From: Garicola koreensis
GTDB taxonomy: Bacteria; Actinomycetota; Actinomycetes; Actinomycetales; Micrococcaceae
DNA length: 64,000 nucleotides
NCBI RefSeq assembly: GCF_014195445.1
Contig: NZ_JACIBT010000001.1
Span: forward strand, 868,001 to 932,000
Direction of reading: 5' to 3'
Shown here: in pieces, positions 7,278 to 15,719 of the stretch
How the letters are laid out: every line of letters starts with the position of its first letter
How positions within the stretch are numbered: position 1 is the first letter of the stretch
Notes under the pieces: generated by a model
Database searches by the model: none
Seen by the model: the letters and a program-made list of their open reading frames with translations, nothing else
Told to the model about the DNA's origin: nothing
Program-made: the position numbers and the translations under genes

Positions 7278-9176
7278 CTATTGAGGACTTTCCGAGGGTC
7301 CTGCTGCTCCATCGGGAGCTGACGGTCGGGCGCCTGCGATTAATAGGTCAAGTACTTTATCCATCGATCCGGCTACCAGTTCGCTCGCACCGCTGAAGGT
7401 CGGGTTGAGGGAAAGTTCTTCGACTACGGCATTCGGACGCTTTCGCGTCTCATGCTCTGGATAGCGCCGCATAACATCAACGACCGCCCACCGTAGATGC
7501 GGCACAGCTCGAACCGCGCGAGCAGCAAGTTGGGCGACCTCCTCTACAACGTTTTCGCTAGGTGAAGCCTGTTCGGATGGTGCAATCACCGCGAGAGCCT
7601 CATGGGGTGATGCAATAACGCTGAATCGTAAGCCGGGACGACGGGCTTGGACGAACCAGTTGTGACTTCCAGCGAGGATCGACTCATCGATCTGGCCCAC
7701 ACGTTCGATGAGCTTCGAGTGCGCTCTTCCCAAGGACTTGCGCGCCGGCATAACTGACACGCTATCGCCGACTCTTTCGCAAAAGGCAGCCAACTGTTCG
7801 CGGGTCTGGACACGACGACTCGCAGGCCTCGCGACCCGAGATTTGCGCAGGATTTCGCGAAGAAGAAGCGGCCTGCGTACCGGGTAGATGGCGATCGCAG
7901 GATCGCTCTCGTTGAGCACAGAGCCGAACCACAGTTGATCTTCCTCCGGCGTCTCAGCAGACCAGATTCGACGGTTGTGGTTAATGATCCGACAGCCGTT
8001 TGCTCGAAGCTTCCTTTGCATCAAGTCTGAGAGAGTCACTTTCTCGCCATCAGTTGTATCGAAGGAGAAGCCAAGACGACGTGGGACGTCCAGGAGTTTC
8101 GGAATCTGCGCCGCTCCAGTCGGTTCTGGAGTTGAACGCGCATACATCCGGCGCCAAAGCACCTTGCCAAGGTCACGTGGCGCACCAAAGACAGGGAACG
8201 TTGAACCGTTGATGGCCGCGTCGCTGTTAACTTCTATGACGTACGGAATGCCAGTCTTGTGATCGACGACAAGGTCAACCCCACCCCAGTCCATACCCGG
8301 GATCGCTGCGACAGCTGCGACGGCGGTTTGTTTGACTGGGTCGCTGACCAGATCCCAACACTGCTCCGAATCACCACCGCTGGTAATACCGTTGACATCG
8401 CGGACGTCCACGCGTCTGCCTTGTGGAAGGACAGAGTCCAACGTAAGTCCCCGACGCCGCAGGAAACCCTCCGCGACGGCGTCTATAGGGATCGGAGCCA
8501 GTCGGGTGGATGGATTGTGGCGTCGTATTTCGTTTTTCTGCTCAATGAGTTCAACGACAGTCGAATGACCGTCCCCGGTGATGTTGGGAAGAAGTCTGCG
8601 AAAAACTCCCTCACACGCCGTTGAGCTCGCATGAGCACGATACTCCGCCACAACGTCAATATACTGTTCGACTAGGACGCTTGCTTTGCCCTTGGCGGCT
8701 CGAACGAAGCCCTCACGGATATCGTCAGGGTCTGTGACGTTGACAGTAACGCCACGTCCCATGTTGCCATGGACCGGTTTGAGGACGACCGATTGTCCGA
8801 TTTCCTGCTGTGCTTGGATGGCGTCTTCTGCTGAGGATACGCCGCGACCAGCAGGAACCGAGACGCCTGCAGCCTTCATCAGCTCCTTAGCCAGTAGTTT
8901 GTCCCCCACCACCGCGGAAGCAAGCCAAGATTCAGTGCCGAAGTGGCCGAGGATCGCTACTCGCCGGTCGTTGAAAACTGCCCATAGGCTCCGTGTGGTA
9001 AGCCAATCAAGGTTAGCTCCCTGCTGTTCTGCCGCATAGGCAATCGTGGCTGCCCCAAGATTGCGACCATACTGGACACTTTGCTGGGTAAGTTCAAGCG
9101 AGCGTGCGTCGGAGTATTCGTTCGGTTCTCCTTGAGATGTCAAGGATGCAAGGTCTCGGGTTAATTTGTGACTCAT
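7278..9176 (-). CDS. Tandem ATP-grasp protein with degenerate second half
   Basis: A 632-residue protein. The first ATP-grasp (~90-350) is intact: VVLKPVHGNMGRGV with Lys133, VLVEQYI, GDGHSTV, DWGGVDLVV and YVIEVNSDAA. The second half (~360-620) keeps the ATP-grasp outline (LLREILRKSRVARP, WFVQARRPGLRFSVIA, HLRWAVVDVM) but has lost the Lys and the final E-x-N, reading VVEELSLNP. It is the same plan as 15720-17537 and the C-terminal two thirds of 1657-4602. The start ATG shares one base with the stop of the truncated racemase upstream (TGATG), so the two are translationally coupled. Predicted carboxylate-amine ligase, probably using an amino acid or peptide. Confidence 0.82.
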   Translation of the reverse strand: MSHKLTRDLASLTSQGEPNEYSDARSLELTQQSVQYGRNLGAATIAYAAEQQGANLDWLTTRSLWAVFNDRRVAILGHFGTESWLASAVVGDKLLAKELMKAAGVSVPAGRGVSSAEDAIQAQQEIGQSVVLKPVHGNMGRGVTVNVTDPDDIREGFVRAAKGKASVLVEQYIDVVAEYRAHASSTACEGVFRRLLPNITGDGHSTVVELIEQKNEIRRHNPSTRLAPIPIDAVAEGFLRRRGLTLDSVLPQGRRVDVRDVNGITSGGDSEQCWDLVSDPVKQTAVAAVAAIPGMDWGGVDLVVDHKTGIPYVIEVNSDAAINGSTFPVFGAPRDLGKVLWRRMYARSTPEPTGAAQIPKLLDVPRRLGFSFDTTDGEKVTLSDLMQRKLRANGCRIINHNRRIWSAETPEEDQLWFGSVLNESDPAIAIYPVRRPLLLREILRKSRVARPASRRVQTREQLAAFCERVGDSVSVMPARKSLGRAHSKLIERVGQIDESILAGSHNWFVQARRPGLRFSVIASPHEALAVIAPSEQASPSENVVEEVAQLAARAVRAVPHLRWAVVDVMRRYPEHETRKRPNAVVEELSLNPTFSGASELVAGSMDKVLDLLIAGARPSAPDGAAGPSESPQ

Positions 9177-9319
9177 CAGATCATCACCCGCAGGTGCTCC
9201 TGGTCTGTAACCGCGGGGGTGGCTGCGATCAGCTTGGAGTAGAAGTCGACTGTGGCAGCCGGCCCCATCCCGCCGAGGATCCCAACCAGCGGCGCCTGCT
9301 CGGAGTCCTGATTGCTCAC
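9176..9319 (-). pseudogene. Truncated aspartate/glutamate racemase (N-terminal 47 residues)
   Basis: The peptide VGILGGMGPAATVDFYSKLI, continuing to EHLRVMI, is the diagnostic N-terminus of the Asp/Glu racemase family. Family members run to about 230 residues; here a TGA follows at once. GTG 9319 is preceded by a strong GGAGGAG, and the stop overlaps the next start as TGATG, so a 47-residue product may still be translated to couple the downstream ATP-grasp gene. Both catalytic Cys residues would lie beyond the truncation, so it has no racemase activity. It points to a D-amino-acid step in the ancestral pathway. Confidence 0.75.
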
Positions 9320-9491
9320 AACTCCTCCCTGGGGTTCACGCTCTATCATGAAAACCAATATACGCGGTCCGGCGGTTGTCTCGTTCCAGGATCGCCCGCC
9401 ACGCCCACACGTAGACCTATCGTGGCGCCCCAGCCGTTACGATCGGGGTAGCCGCCAGAACCGTGGTTCCCACCAGTTGAGGTATTCATCG

Positions 9492-10970
9492 ATGACTAAG
9501 GCTACAGAGCAGGCACCGTCAGGCCGCCTGGTAAAGAATCTCCATCCGCATTGGGTGTGGGCGATCTCCCTGGGATCAGCGGTCGGGTGGGGCGCTTTTA
9601 TCCTGCCCGCAGACTGGATAGGAACCGCTGGTCCCCTCGGCGCTCTGCTGGGCATGGCCATCGGCGGCGGCCTGATGATTGTGGTTGGCGTCAGCTACGG
9701 ATTCCTCGCCCGCGTCTTTCCCGTCTCAGGTGGGGCCTTCGCCTACACCCTGGTTGGGTTCGGCAGGACACATGCCTTCATCTGCGCCTGGTTTATGACC
9801 TTAGGGTATGTCTCGATCGTCGCACTGAATGCCTCAGCTCTGGCGTTGCTGGGCAAACACGTCTTCCCGCAAGTCGTCGAACAAGTCCACCTCTATAACC
9901 TCGCCGGATGGGACGTCTACCTCGGCGAAGTACTGATCGCCTGTGCTGCGCTGGTGATCTTCGCTGCCATCAACATTCGAGGCGGCGGCAACTCCTCACG
10001 ACTGCAGTTCTGGCTGTGCGTAGTCATGATCGCTGCCGTGCTGTTCATGCTCATCGGAGTCCTCTTCTCCCCAGACGGACAGATCAGCAACATGGAACCA
10101 GTCTTTGCCCCTGGCACCGCGCCGATCGCCGGAGTATTGGCGATCGTGGCCATAGCACCGTGGGCCTTTATCGGCTTCGACAACATCCCGCAGACCGCCG
10201 AAGAGTTCAACTTCGCGGCCAAGAAGGCCTTCCCACTGATTTTCTGGTCGCTGGTATCAGCCACCGCGATCTACCTGGCGATGATCACTACCACCGCCTC
10301 CGGGCAGCCGTGGCAAGAGCTGCTCGGCGATCAGCCAGTCTGGGCCACCGCCGATGTGATCACCAACACTCTGGGAGTCACGGGGTTGACCGTGCTCTGC
10401 CTCGGAGCTGGGACCGGCATCGCCACCGGGCTCAACGGTTTCTACATCGCCTCGTCCCGGGTACTGCTCGCCATGGGACGAGCACACATGGTCCCCTCCG
10501 CGTTCCGGCAAATCCACCCTCGGTTCAAAACCCCAAACGTGGGGGTCATCTTCGTGATGGCCGTCTGCCTGATTGCCCCGTGGTTTGGGCGCAACGCCTT
10601 GAGCTGGATTGTCGATATGGCCTCGATCGGGTTTACCTTCGCCTTCCTCTACACCTGCGCCTGTGCATACAAGATGTTCCAATGGTCCGGGCACAAGGAC
10701 CGCGAACACGTCGAAGGTTCCGCCTCCACCCCCCTGAAGCTGCTGGCCGCCGCTGGTGTCCTCGTCGCTTTGGCGTTCACCGTGCTGCTGCTGGCACCGG
10801 GCTCACCTGCTCAACTGACGATGCCCTCGTTCATCGCGATGGGCGCCTGGCTGCTCATCGGGGCGATCTTCTACACCACCCAATACCGCCACAGCCGCTC
10901 ATTCCCAGACACCGAAATCGACGCCGCAGTGCTGGGCAAGCCTCGGCCCGAGTGGGCCCGTTTCAGCTGA
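9492..10970 (+). CDS. APC-superfamily amino-acid permease
   Basis: A 492-residue, about 12-helix membrane protein. The first helix carries the APC signature region (GSAVGWGAFILPADWIG). Later segments FIGFDNIPQTAEEFNF and FYIASSRVLLAMGRA are typical of amino-acid permeases. ATG 9492 (MTKATEQ) was chosen over upstream ATGs because a GAGG lies about 9 nt before it and the upstream extension is not transporter-like. It is transcribed away from the ATP-grasp/racemase unit and convergently with the MFS gene. In this setting it may import the amino-acid substrate of the ligases. The substrate is not predictable from sequence. Confidence 0.85.
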   Translation: MTKATEQAPSGRLVKNLHPHWVWAISLGSAVGWGAFILPADWIGTAGPLGALLGMAIGGGLMIVVGVSYGFLARVFPVSGGAFAYTLVGFGRTHAFICAWFMTLGYVSIVALNASALALLGKHVFPQVVEQVHLYNLAGWDVYLGEVLIACAALVIFAAINIRGGGNSSRLQFWLCVVMIAAVLFMLIGVLFSPDGQISNMEPVFAPGTAPIAGVLAIVAIAPWAFIGFDNIPQTAEEFNFAAKKAFPLIFWSLVSATAIYLAMITTTASGQPWQELLGDQPVWATADVITNTLGVTGLTVLCLGAGTGIATGLNGFYIASSRVLLAMGRAHMVPSAFRQIHPRFKTPNVGVIFVMAVCLIAPWFGRNALSWIVDMASIGFTFAFLYTCACAYKMFQWSGHKDREHVEGSASTPLKLLAAAGVLVALAFTVLLLAPGSPAQLTMPSFIAMGAWLLIGAIFYTTQYRHSRSFPDTEIDAAVLGKPRPEWARFS

Positions 10971-11032
10971 TCCGGCCCCCCTTGTTGCCCCTCCGAGGTC
11001 TGTTCTCGCGTCGCCCAGCTAGCGGAATCTGT

Positions 11033-12265
11033 TTAAGGATCGGAATCGGTTTTGCTGGGCAGCGTCTCTGGCGCGGCGGTCCATGCAGCGGCACCGATTA
11101 GCATGATCAATCCGGTGATGCCGAACGCCCAGGCGTAATCGAGGTAATCGACGAGGAACCCTGCTAGCAGCGGGCCGAGGATTCCACCGAGGTCTTGGCT
11201 CATCTGGAAAGTGGAGACGACCGAGCCGCCGTTTCGCCCCTCCCCTACTATGTCAGCAACAGCGGCCTGCTGAGCAGGAACTATCAGCCCGGTGCCGGCA
11301 CCTGCGATCAGACTCAGCGCCAGCAGCACCCACGGTTCAGGCGAGAGGCCCAGGAACCCTGTGGCCACCGCTGCGATCGTTAGGCCGACCATGATGGGGC
11401 GACGGCGCCCCCACTCGTCAGACCGTTTGGCCAGGGTGAGGACCACGGCGACGTTGCCGGCGGCGAAGACGGCTAGTGCGACGCCGGCGAGCTGGCTGGA
11501 GTCGATGACCCACCCTCCGCCGACGAACGCGGACGCCGCGAACAGCGGCACGATGGAGTTCCGAACCCCGAAAGTTGCCCAGCCGTTGGCGAATGCTGAG
11601 GTGAGGGCTGCGCGGTAGCTGGTCTGTGCCCACGCTTCTGCCAGGGTGGCGCGTTCTCGAGTGTCTTTATTGTTGCGATCCTCCAGCCGGGTACCCCGCA
11701 GCATGATGAAGACGAACCCGGCCGCAAGCACCAGTGCACCGCCGTAGACAAGGAATGGCACGCGCTGGCCGAATACCAGGAGCCCGGAGCCAAGCAGGGG
11801 CCCGGCGACGTTGCCGATGAGAAAGGCTGAGGCATAGGCCCCCGAGACCCGTCCTCGAATCCGGGGCGGCGCCTTGCGAGCCAAGAAGGTCATCGCGGAG
11901 ACGGTGAAGAACGTGGAGCCGATACCGCCCAGGGCGCGGAATATGAGCAGCAATTCGAAGTTGGGTGCGAACGCAGTGGCTATCATTGAGACCGCAACGA
12001 TCAGCAGCCCGATCACATAGACCGGGGTCTCCCCCAGCGCTTGTGTGAGTTTTCCGGACGCCGGGGCGAATAGGAGTCGGAAGAGACCGAAGGCGGAGAC
12101 CACCGCGGAAACCGCGAAGGCGGAGACTCCGAAGTCGGACGCGTACTGCGGCAGAATAGGCGCGACGATGCCGAAGCCGATAGCGATGATGAACGCTGAG
12201 GCGATCAGCACCTTCAGCTCTGCTGGGATTCGAGGCGCGGCTGGCCCTAACGCACTGGTACTCAC
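11033..12265 (-). CDS. MFS transporter (drug/metabolite efflux type)
   Basis: A 410-residue, 12-helix major facilitator protein: FRLLFAPASGKLTQALGE after helix 2 (motif A region), RALGGIGSTFFTVSAMTFLA, and AGAGTGLIVPAQQAAVADIV in the C-terminal half. It is divergent from the degenerate ATP-grasp gene at 12523, with about 257 bases between them. A fragment of a close paralogue persists at 7056-7168 beside sub-cluster A, so this transporter and the ATP-grasp pair travel together. I infer export of the ligase product. The substrate is unknown. Confidence 0.85.
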   Translation of the reverse strand: MSTSALGPAAPRIPAELKVLIASAFIIAIGFGIVAPILPQYASDFGVSAFAVSAVVSAFGLFRLLFAPASGKLTQALGETPVYVIGLLIVAVSMIATAFAPNFELLLIFRALGGIGSTFFTVSAMTFLARKAPPRIRGRVSGAYASAFLIGNVAGPLLGSGLLVFGQRVPFLVYGGALVLAAGFVFIMLRGTRLEDRNNKDTRERATLAEAWAQTSYRAALTSAFANGWATFGVRNSIVPLFAASAFVGGGWVIDSSQLAGVALAVFAAGNVAVVLTLAKRSDEWGRRRPIMVGLTIAAVATGFLGLSPEPWVLLALSLIAGAGTGLIVPAQQAAVADIVGEGRNGGSVVSTFQMSQDLGGILGPLLAGFLVDYLDYAWAFGITGLIMLIGAAAWTAAPETLPSKTDSDP

Positions 12266-12522
12266 ATGAAGTCCCTAACACCGCACCAAAGCATTGTCTT
12301 CCCCTGAACCACCATTGCCTTGGCGTCCCGCCTTGCGGCGGAGACGTGCCGCTGACCAGATCACAAGTCTGACCATCACTGCGCGAGGCACTTCGAGCAC
12401 GGGCGCCGGGTGGATTAGACTGTTCCAGATGTTCAGGGGCCACTCTCTTGCCTCACCCGGGTAACGAGTAAACCGCCCGCACGCGAAGATGCACCATATG
12501 ATTCGAAAGGGACCGTCTGCCG

Positions 12523-13713
12523 ATGAATCGTAAAGAAGAGGCCCGCGTGGACGCGGGCGGGGTCCCCTTACCAACCAGACTCGTCGACGGTTACCACGTG
12601 CATCGCGCAGCCCTGGCGAGAGATCTCGATGTTCTGTCCCTCCCGCGGCAGGTACTTCTTGCCGGCACTGAGGCGACCGTACCGTCCCAGGTGTCATTTA
12701 CCCACGGGGTCCCTGAAGCTTCAGGTCTGTCCGCCGTGACCTTCGCCCAAGATCAGCGCTTAACTCGCGCGCTGCTTGAGCGCGCGCAAGTTCCAAAGCC
12801 CGCGGGCGCATCTTTTTCTTGGCGGAGCATCTCCAAAGCCGAGAAGTGGGCCAGCAACTTAGGATTCCCAGTCCTCGTGCGCGAAGGCGTGGGCGAGAAC
12901 CCAGCGCGGGCCATCCGGCAATTAAACTCCGCCGAGGAACTGCGCGCGGCCTTCAATCAACTTCGCCGTCGCGACAAAGCCGATCGGACCCCGGGCAGCA
13001 ACCCACACATCGCCGGCTACGCCACCACCCGTCTCACGTTCACCTATGACGAAGAGGGGAATGAAGTTGCTCCTCTCCGGTCACGCATGTTGGTCGAGGA
13101 AGACCCTTTTGGACGCGCCATCCGCGGTTTCGTCCTGGGCGGCCGCCTCATAACGGCAGTGGAACTCGACGGCGACCGCAACACCGGGGTTCGTGAGGTG
13201 ACCGAGGAGTTGGACCCAGAAGTTATCGACGTTCTGGTGAAAGCTGCTGAGGCAGTACCTGGCTTAGCCTGCGCTACCGTGGACGTTCTTGACGAGCGCA
13301 GCGGTCCGGCTCGAGGACCGCTGGTAATGAGTGTGGCTGAACGACCCCGGATAGAAACGTATCTCTCAGCCAAGCATTCTCTCGGCGACCTCATCGGTGA
13401 CGCCCTCCTTGAGTTTCAGGCACGCGAAGCGAACATCGCCCTCGGAACCTCTAGGACTTCGCTTAAACGACACATGGAGATCGAAGGGCTACGCCACGCC
13501 GCCGAAGCGGCAGACCAACTGCCCAATATCGCCGAGAACTACGGCGCCGAAATCAGCATCGACAACGCTGATGCCGTCACTGGGGACGTTGAAGCTACGG
13601 CCACGGGCTCACCCGAGGTGCTTGCAGCACTCGCTGAGCTGCTCATGGCCGGTGAGCTCCTCAGAGACCGAGCTGCTGCAGTGAACTACTCGAAGGGACC
13701 ATCCATTGACTGA
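12523..13713 (+). CDS. Degenerate ATP-grasp partner protein (sub-cluster B)
   Basis: A 396-residue paralogue-like counterpart of 4693-5766. It has the lead-in LTRALLERAQVPKPAGASFS and the mid-region EAVPGLACATVDVL of ATP-grasp proteins. The ATP-binding Lys is replaced by Arg (VLVREGVGEN), and the final E-x-N becomes LVMSVAER. The last ~80 residues have an acylphosphatase-like pattern (RHMEIEGL ... GDVEATATGSPEV). An AAAGGGA precedes ATG 12523. Its stop overlaps the TTG start of the active ligase by 8 nt (TTGACTGA), so the inactive/active pair is coupled here too, in reversed order compared with sub-cluster A. Probably a structural or regulatory subunit. Confidence 0.7.
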   Translation: MNRKEEARVDAGGVPLPTRLVDGYHVHRAALARDLDVLSLPRQVLLAGTEATVPSQVSFTHGVPEASGLSAVTFAQDQRLTRALLERAQVPKPAGASFSWRSISKAEKWASNLGFPVLVREGVGENPARAIRQLNSAEELRAAFNQLRRRDKADRTPGSNPHIAGYATTRLTFTYDEEGNEVAPLRSRMLVEEDPFGRAIRGFVLGGRLITAVELDGDRNTGVREVTEELDPEVIDVLVKAAEAVPGLACATVDVLDERSGPARGPLVMSVAERPRIETYLSAKHSLGDLIGDALLEFQAREANIALGTSRTSLKRHMEIEGLRHAAEAADQLPNIAENYGAEISIDNADAVTGDVEATATGSPEVLAALAELLMAGELLRDRAAAVNYSKGPSID

Positions 13714-15655
13714 AATCGGCACTCCTGAAAGCAGTTCTGGTGCTATCAAAGTAAAGCAGCCAGCCACGATAACTTTTACACGTCTCGTTCGACTGCGTCG
13801 TAACGACGAGAGCCACCAGCCGAGCAGAATCTACGCTCAGATCGTCGGTGCGCACCCCGGCGGAGAGGTTTCAGCACTCGGCCACGCAGAACTATTCCAC
13901 GACGACGAACACGTCCCTCTGCCCGCGGAGGCTTGGTCAGCAGGCGAGGCAGTGCTGGAGGCGCTGCACCCCAACGAGATCACGCTGGACGACCACCGTC
14001 GGACTCGGGGCTTGATCGACGAGCTTACTCGCACGGCCGAGTACACTGCCAAGCGATCGCTCACCGATTACTCCCAAGAGGCGTTTGACACGGTTTTCCG
14101 TGCAGTCAAAGAAGCCTTCCTAGTCTTTTGCAACACCGAACCCACTGACGTTGCAGTTGATGAGCTCGGCGCGCTACTCGATCGGAACATGGGCAGCGTC
14201 ACGCGGTACTTCGTTTCGCCAGCGCCCGCCGCGCCGAGCTACCAGGGCACCCCCGCCAACGCCTTCCAGGACGCACCATACATTGAGCCCCTGCCTAAGG
14301 ACGGCACCAAGGGGCACCTTCTCGAACGAGAGGCGCTGCGGTACGGAATGGCGAGCGCCCGTTACCCCAACGGTGCGTTTGTTGTCACTGACCCTGATAG
14401 CGAAAAGCAGATGGCGTTCAAATGGGGACGATCGCCGCTGGCCAGCGGGGTCGCACTTTCCATCTGCTCCTATAAGGAAGCTACTCGACGCCTGCTTAAG
14501 AGAGTCGACGTCCCTGTTCCGAAGGGCCGAGTGTTCTCACCAGCCGACTGGGAGCTGGCGGTGGAGTATGCGGACCGCATCGGTTATCCCGTGGTGTGCA
14601 AACCCGTGGCGGGTCTTCGAGGTATTGGAGTGGTTGCCAACATCCAAAACCGCACTGAACTGGAGTCTGCTCTTAAGCTGTACCGACACAGTGAGCTCGG
14701 CGATGATGACTTTGTGATTGAGGAGCACGTTCCGGGCGAGGATTACCGCATCGTTGTGATTGGCGATCAGGTGGTGGCCTCAGTTGTTCGGGCCCCCGCT
14801 TCCGTCACCGGGGACGGCCGGCACACTATTGCTGACCTTATCGAATACAAGAACCGCGCCCGCCGCGAGAATCCACACCTCAGTTCACGGCTTATCAAGA
14901 TCAATGATTCCGTGGAGTATCAGCTGAGCCTGCGGAACCTCTCCTTCTCCTCTGTACCGGCACCTGGCCAGGTAGTGACGCTGGCTAACTCCGCCAACTT
15001 ATCGCAAGGTGGGGACAGCTTTGAAATTGCTGATGATATGCACCCGTCGATCAAGGAGCTCTCTGTCAAAGCGGTCCAGGCGGTCCCAGGTCTAGGGTTT
15101 TGCGGGCTGGACATGCTCATCGAGGACCACACGAAGCCTATATGGGAGCAGCGGGTAACCGTTATCGAACTCAACGCCCATGCGGCCATCGGCAGCGCCC
15201 AGTACCCGATGTGGGGCGAGCCCGCTCCAGTGGCGAAGAAGTTCTTTGAGGTGACTTCAGCACATAACAACATCGCTCTTCCTCTGACGCCAAGCGATGA
15301 ACTGACTCTGAAACTGACAGTGCGGGGCCGAGTTTCGCGTGGTAAGTACAAGGACTGGTTCCGGCGCCGTGCGGAAGATTTCGGGCTAGACGGCTACGTC
15401 AAGACGGCGGGACGGAACCGCGTGGAGGCTCTCGTCTCCGGCAACGCCGACGCCGTGTCTGCTCTGGGCTACCTCGCCATGCAGGGCCCCAAGCGAGCTA
15501 TTCCTACATCCGTCACCATGGAACCCGCTGTTTGGGATGAGCCTCATCACGGTTTCAAGGTTGTCTCCGATTCCGCAGCAGGCAGCGGCACCATTCTGGC
15601 CCGAAGGATCTTCTTCGGTCTTCGCCGAAGGGCGAGGAAAGCACTCTTAAGGTAA
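13706..15655 (+). CDS. ATP-grasp ligase with C-terminal acylphosphatase-like domain (sub-cluster B)
   Basis: A 649-residue protein. Residues ~1-190 are an extension of unknown fold absent from its paralogue 5759-7039. The ATP-grasp (~255-520) is intact: VVCKPVAGLRGIGV, FVIEEHVPGEDYRI, GDGRHTI, GFCGLDMLI and VIELNAHAAIG. Residues ~535-620 are a clear acylphosphatase-like domain (RGRVSRGKYKDWFRRRAEDF, then VEALVSG). In it, the catalytic Arg is Lys and the Asn is Thr, so hydrolase activity is unlikely. The C-terminal tail is strongly basic. The start is TTG 13706 with GAAGGGA upstream. It ends before a hairpin shared with the convergent 15720-17537. Confidence 0.85.
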   Translation: MTEIGTPESSSGAIKVKQPATITFTRLVRLRRNDESHQPSRIYAQIVGAHPGGEVSALGHAELFHDDEHVPLPAEAWSAGEAVLEALHPNEITLDDHRRTRGLIDELTRTAEYTAKRSLTDYSQEAFDTVFRAVKEAFLVFCNTEPTDVAVDELGALLDRNMGSVTRYFVSPAPAAPSYQGTPANAFQDAPYIEPLPKDGTKGHLLEREALRYGMASARYPNGAFVVTDPDSEKQMAFKWGRSPLASGVALSICSYKEATRRLLKRVDVPVPKGRVFSPADWELAVEYADRIGYPVVCKPVAGLRGIGVVANIQNRTELESALKLYRHSELGDDDFVIEEHVPGEDYRIVVIGDQVVASVVRAPASVTGDGRHTIADLIEYKNRARRENPHLSSRLIKINDSVEYQLSLRNLSFSSVPAPGQVVTLANSANLSQGGDSFEIADDMHPSIKELSVKAVQAVPGLGFCGLDMLIEDHTKPIWEQRVTVIELNAHAAIGSAQYPMWGEPAPVAKKFFEVTSAHNNIALPLTPSDELTLKLTVRGRVSRGKYKDWFRRRAEDFGLDGYVKTAGRNRVEALVSGNADAVSALGYLAMQGPKRAIPTSVTMEPAVWDEPHHGFKVVSDSAAGSGTILARRIFFGLRRRARKALLR

Positions 15656-15673
15656 GACCAGTCGTCATTTCAC

Positions 15674-15702
15674 GTACCTGGCACCTGCCGGGCGCCAGGT
15701 AC
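15674..15702. terminator. Stem-loop between convergent ATP-grasp genes
   Basis: A perfect 9-bp inverted repeat (GTACCTGGC at 15674-15682 with GCCAGGTAC at 15694-15702) sits in the 64-base gap between two converging genes. There is no strong T-run on either side. Probably a bidirectional terminator. Confidence 0.55.
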
Positions 15703-15719
15703 ATGAACGGATCCACCGA

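Noticed and set aside
9908-11101. A 397-codon plus-strand frame inside the APC permease gene
   Set aside because: It is an out-of-frame shadow of the permease, Arg/His-rich with no recognisable domain.
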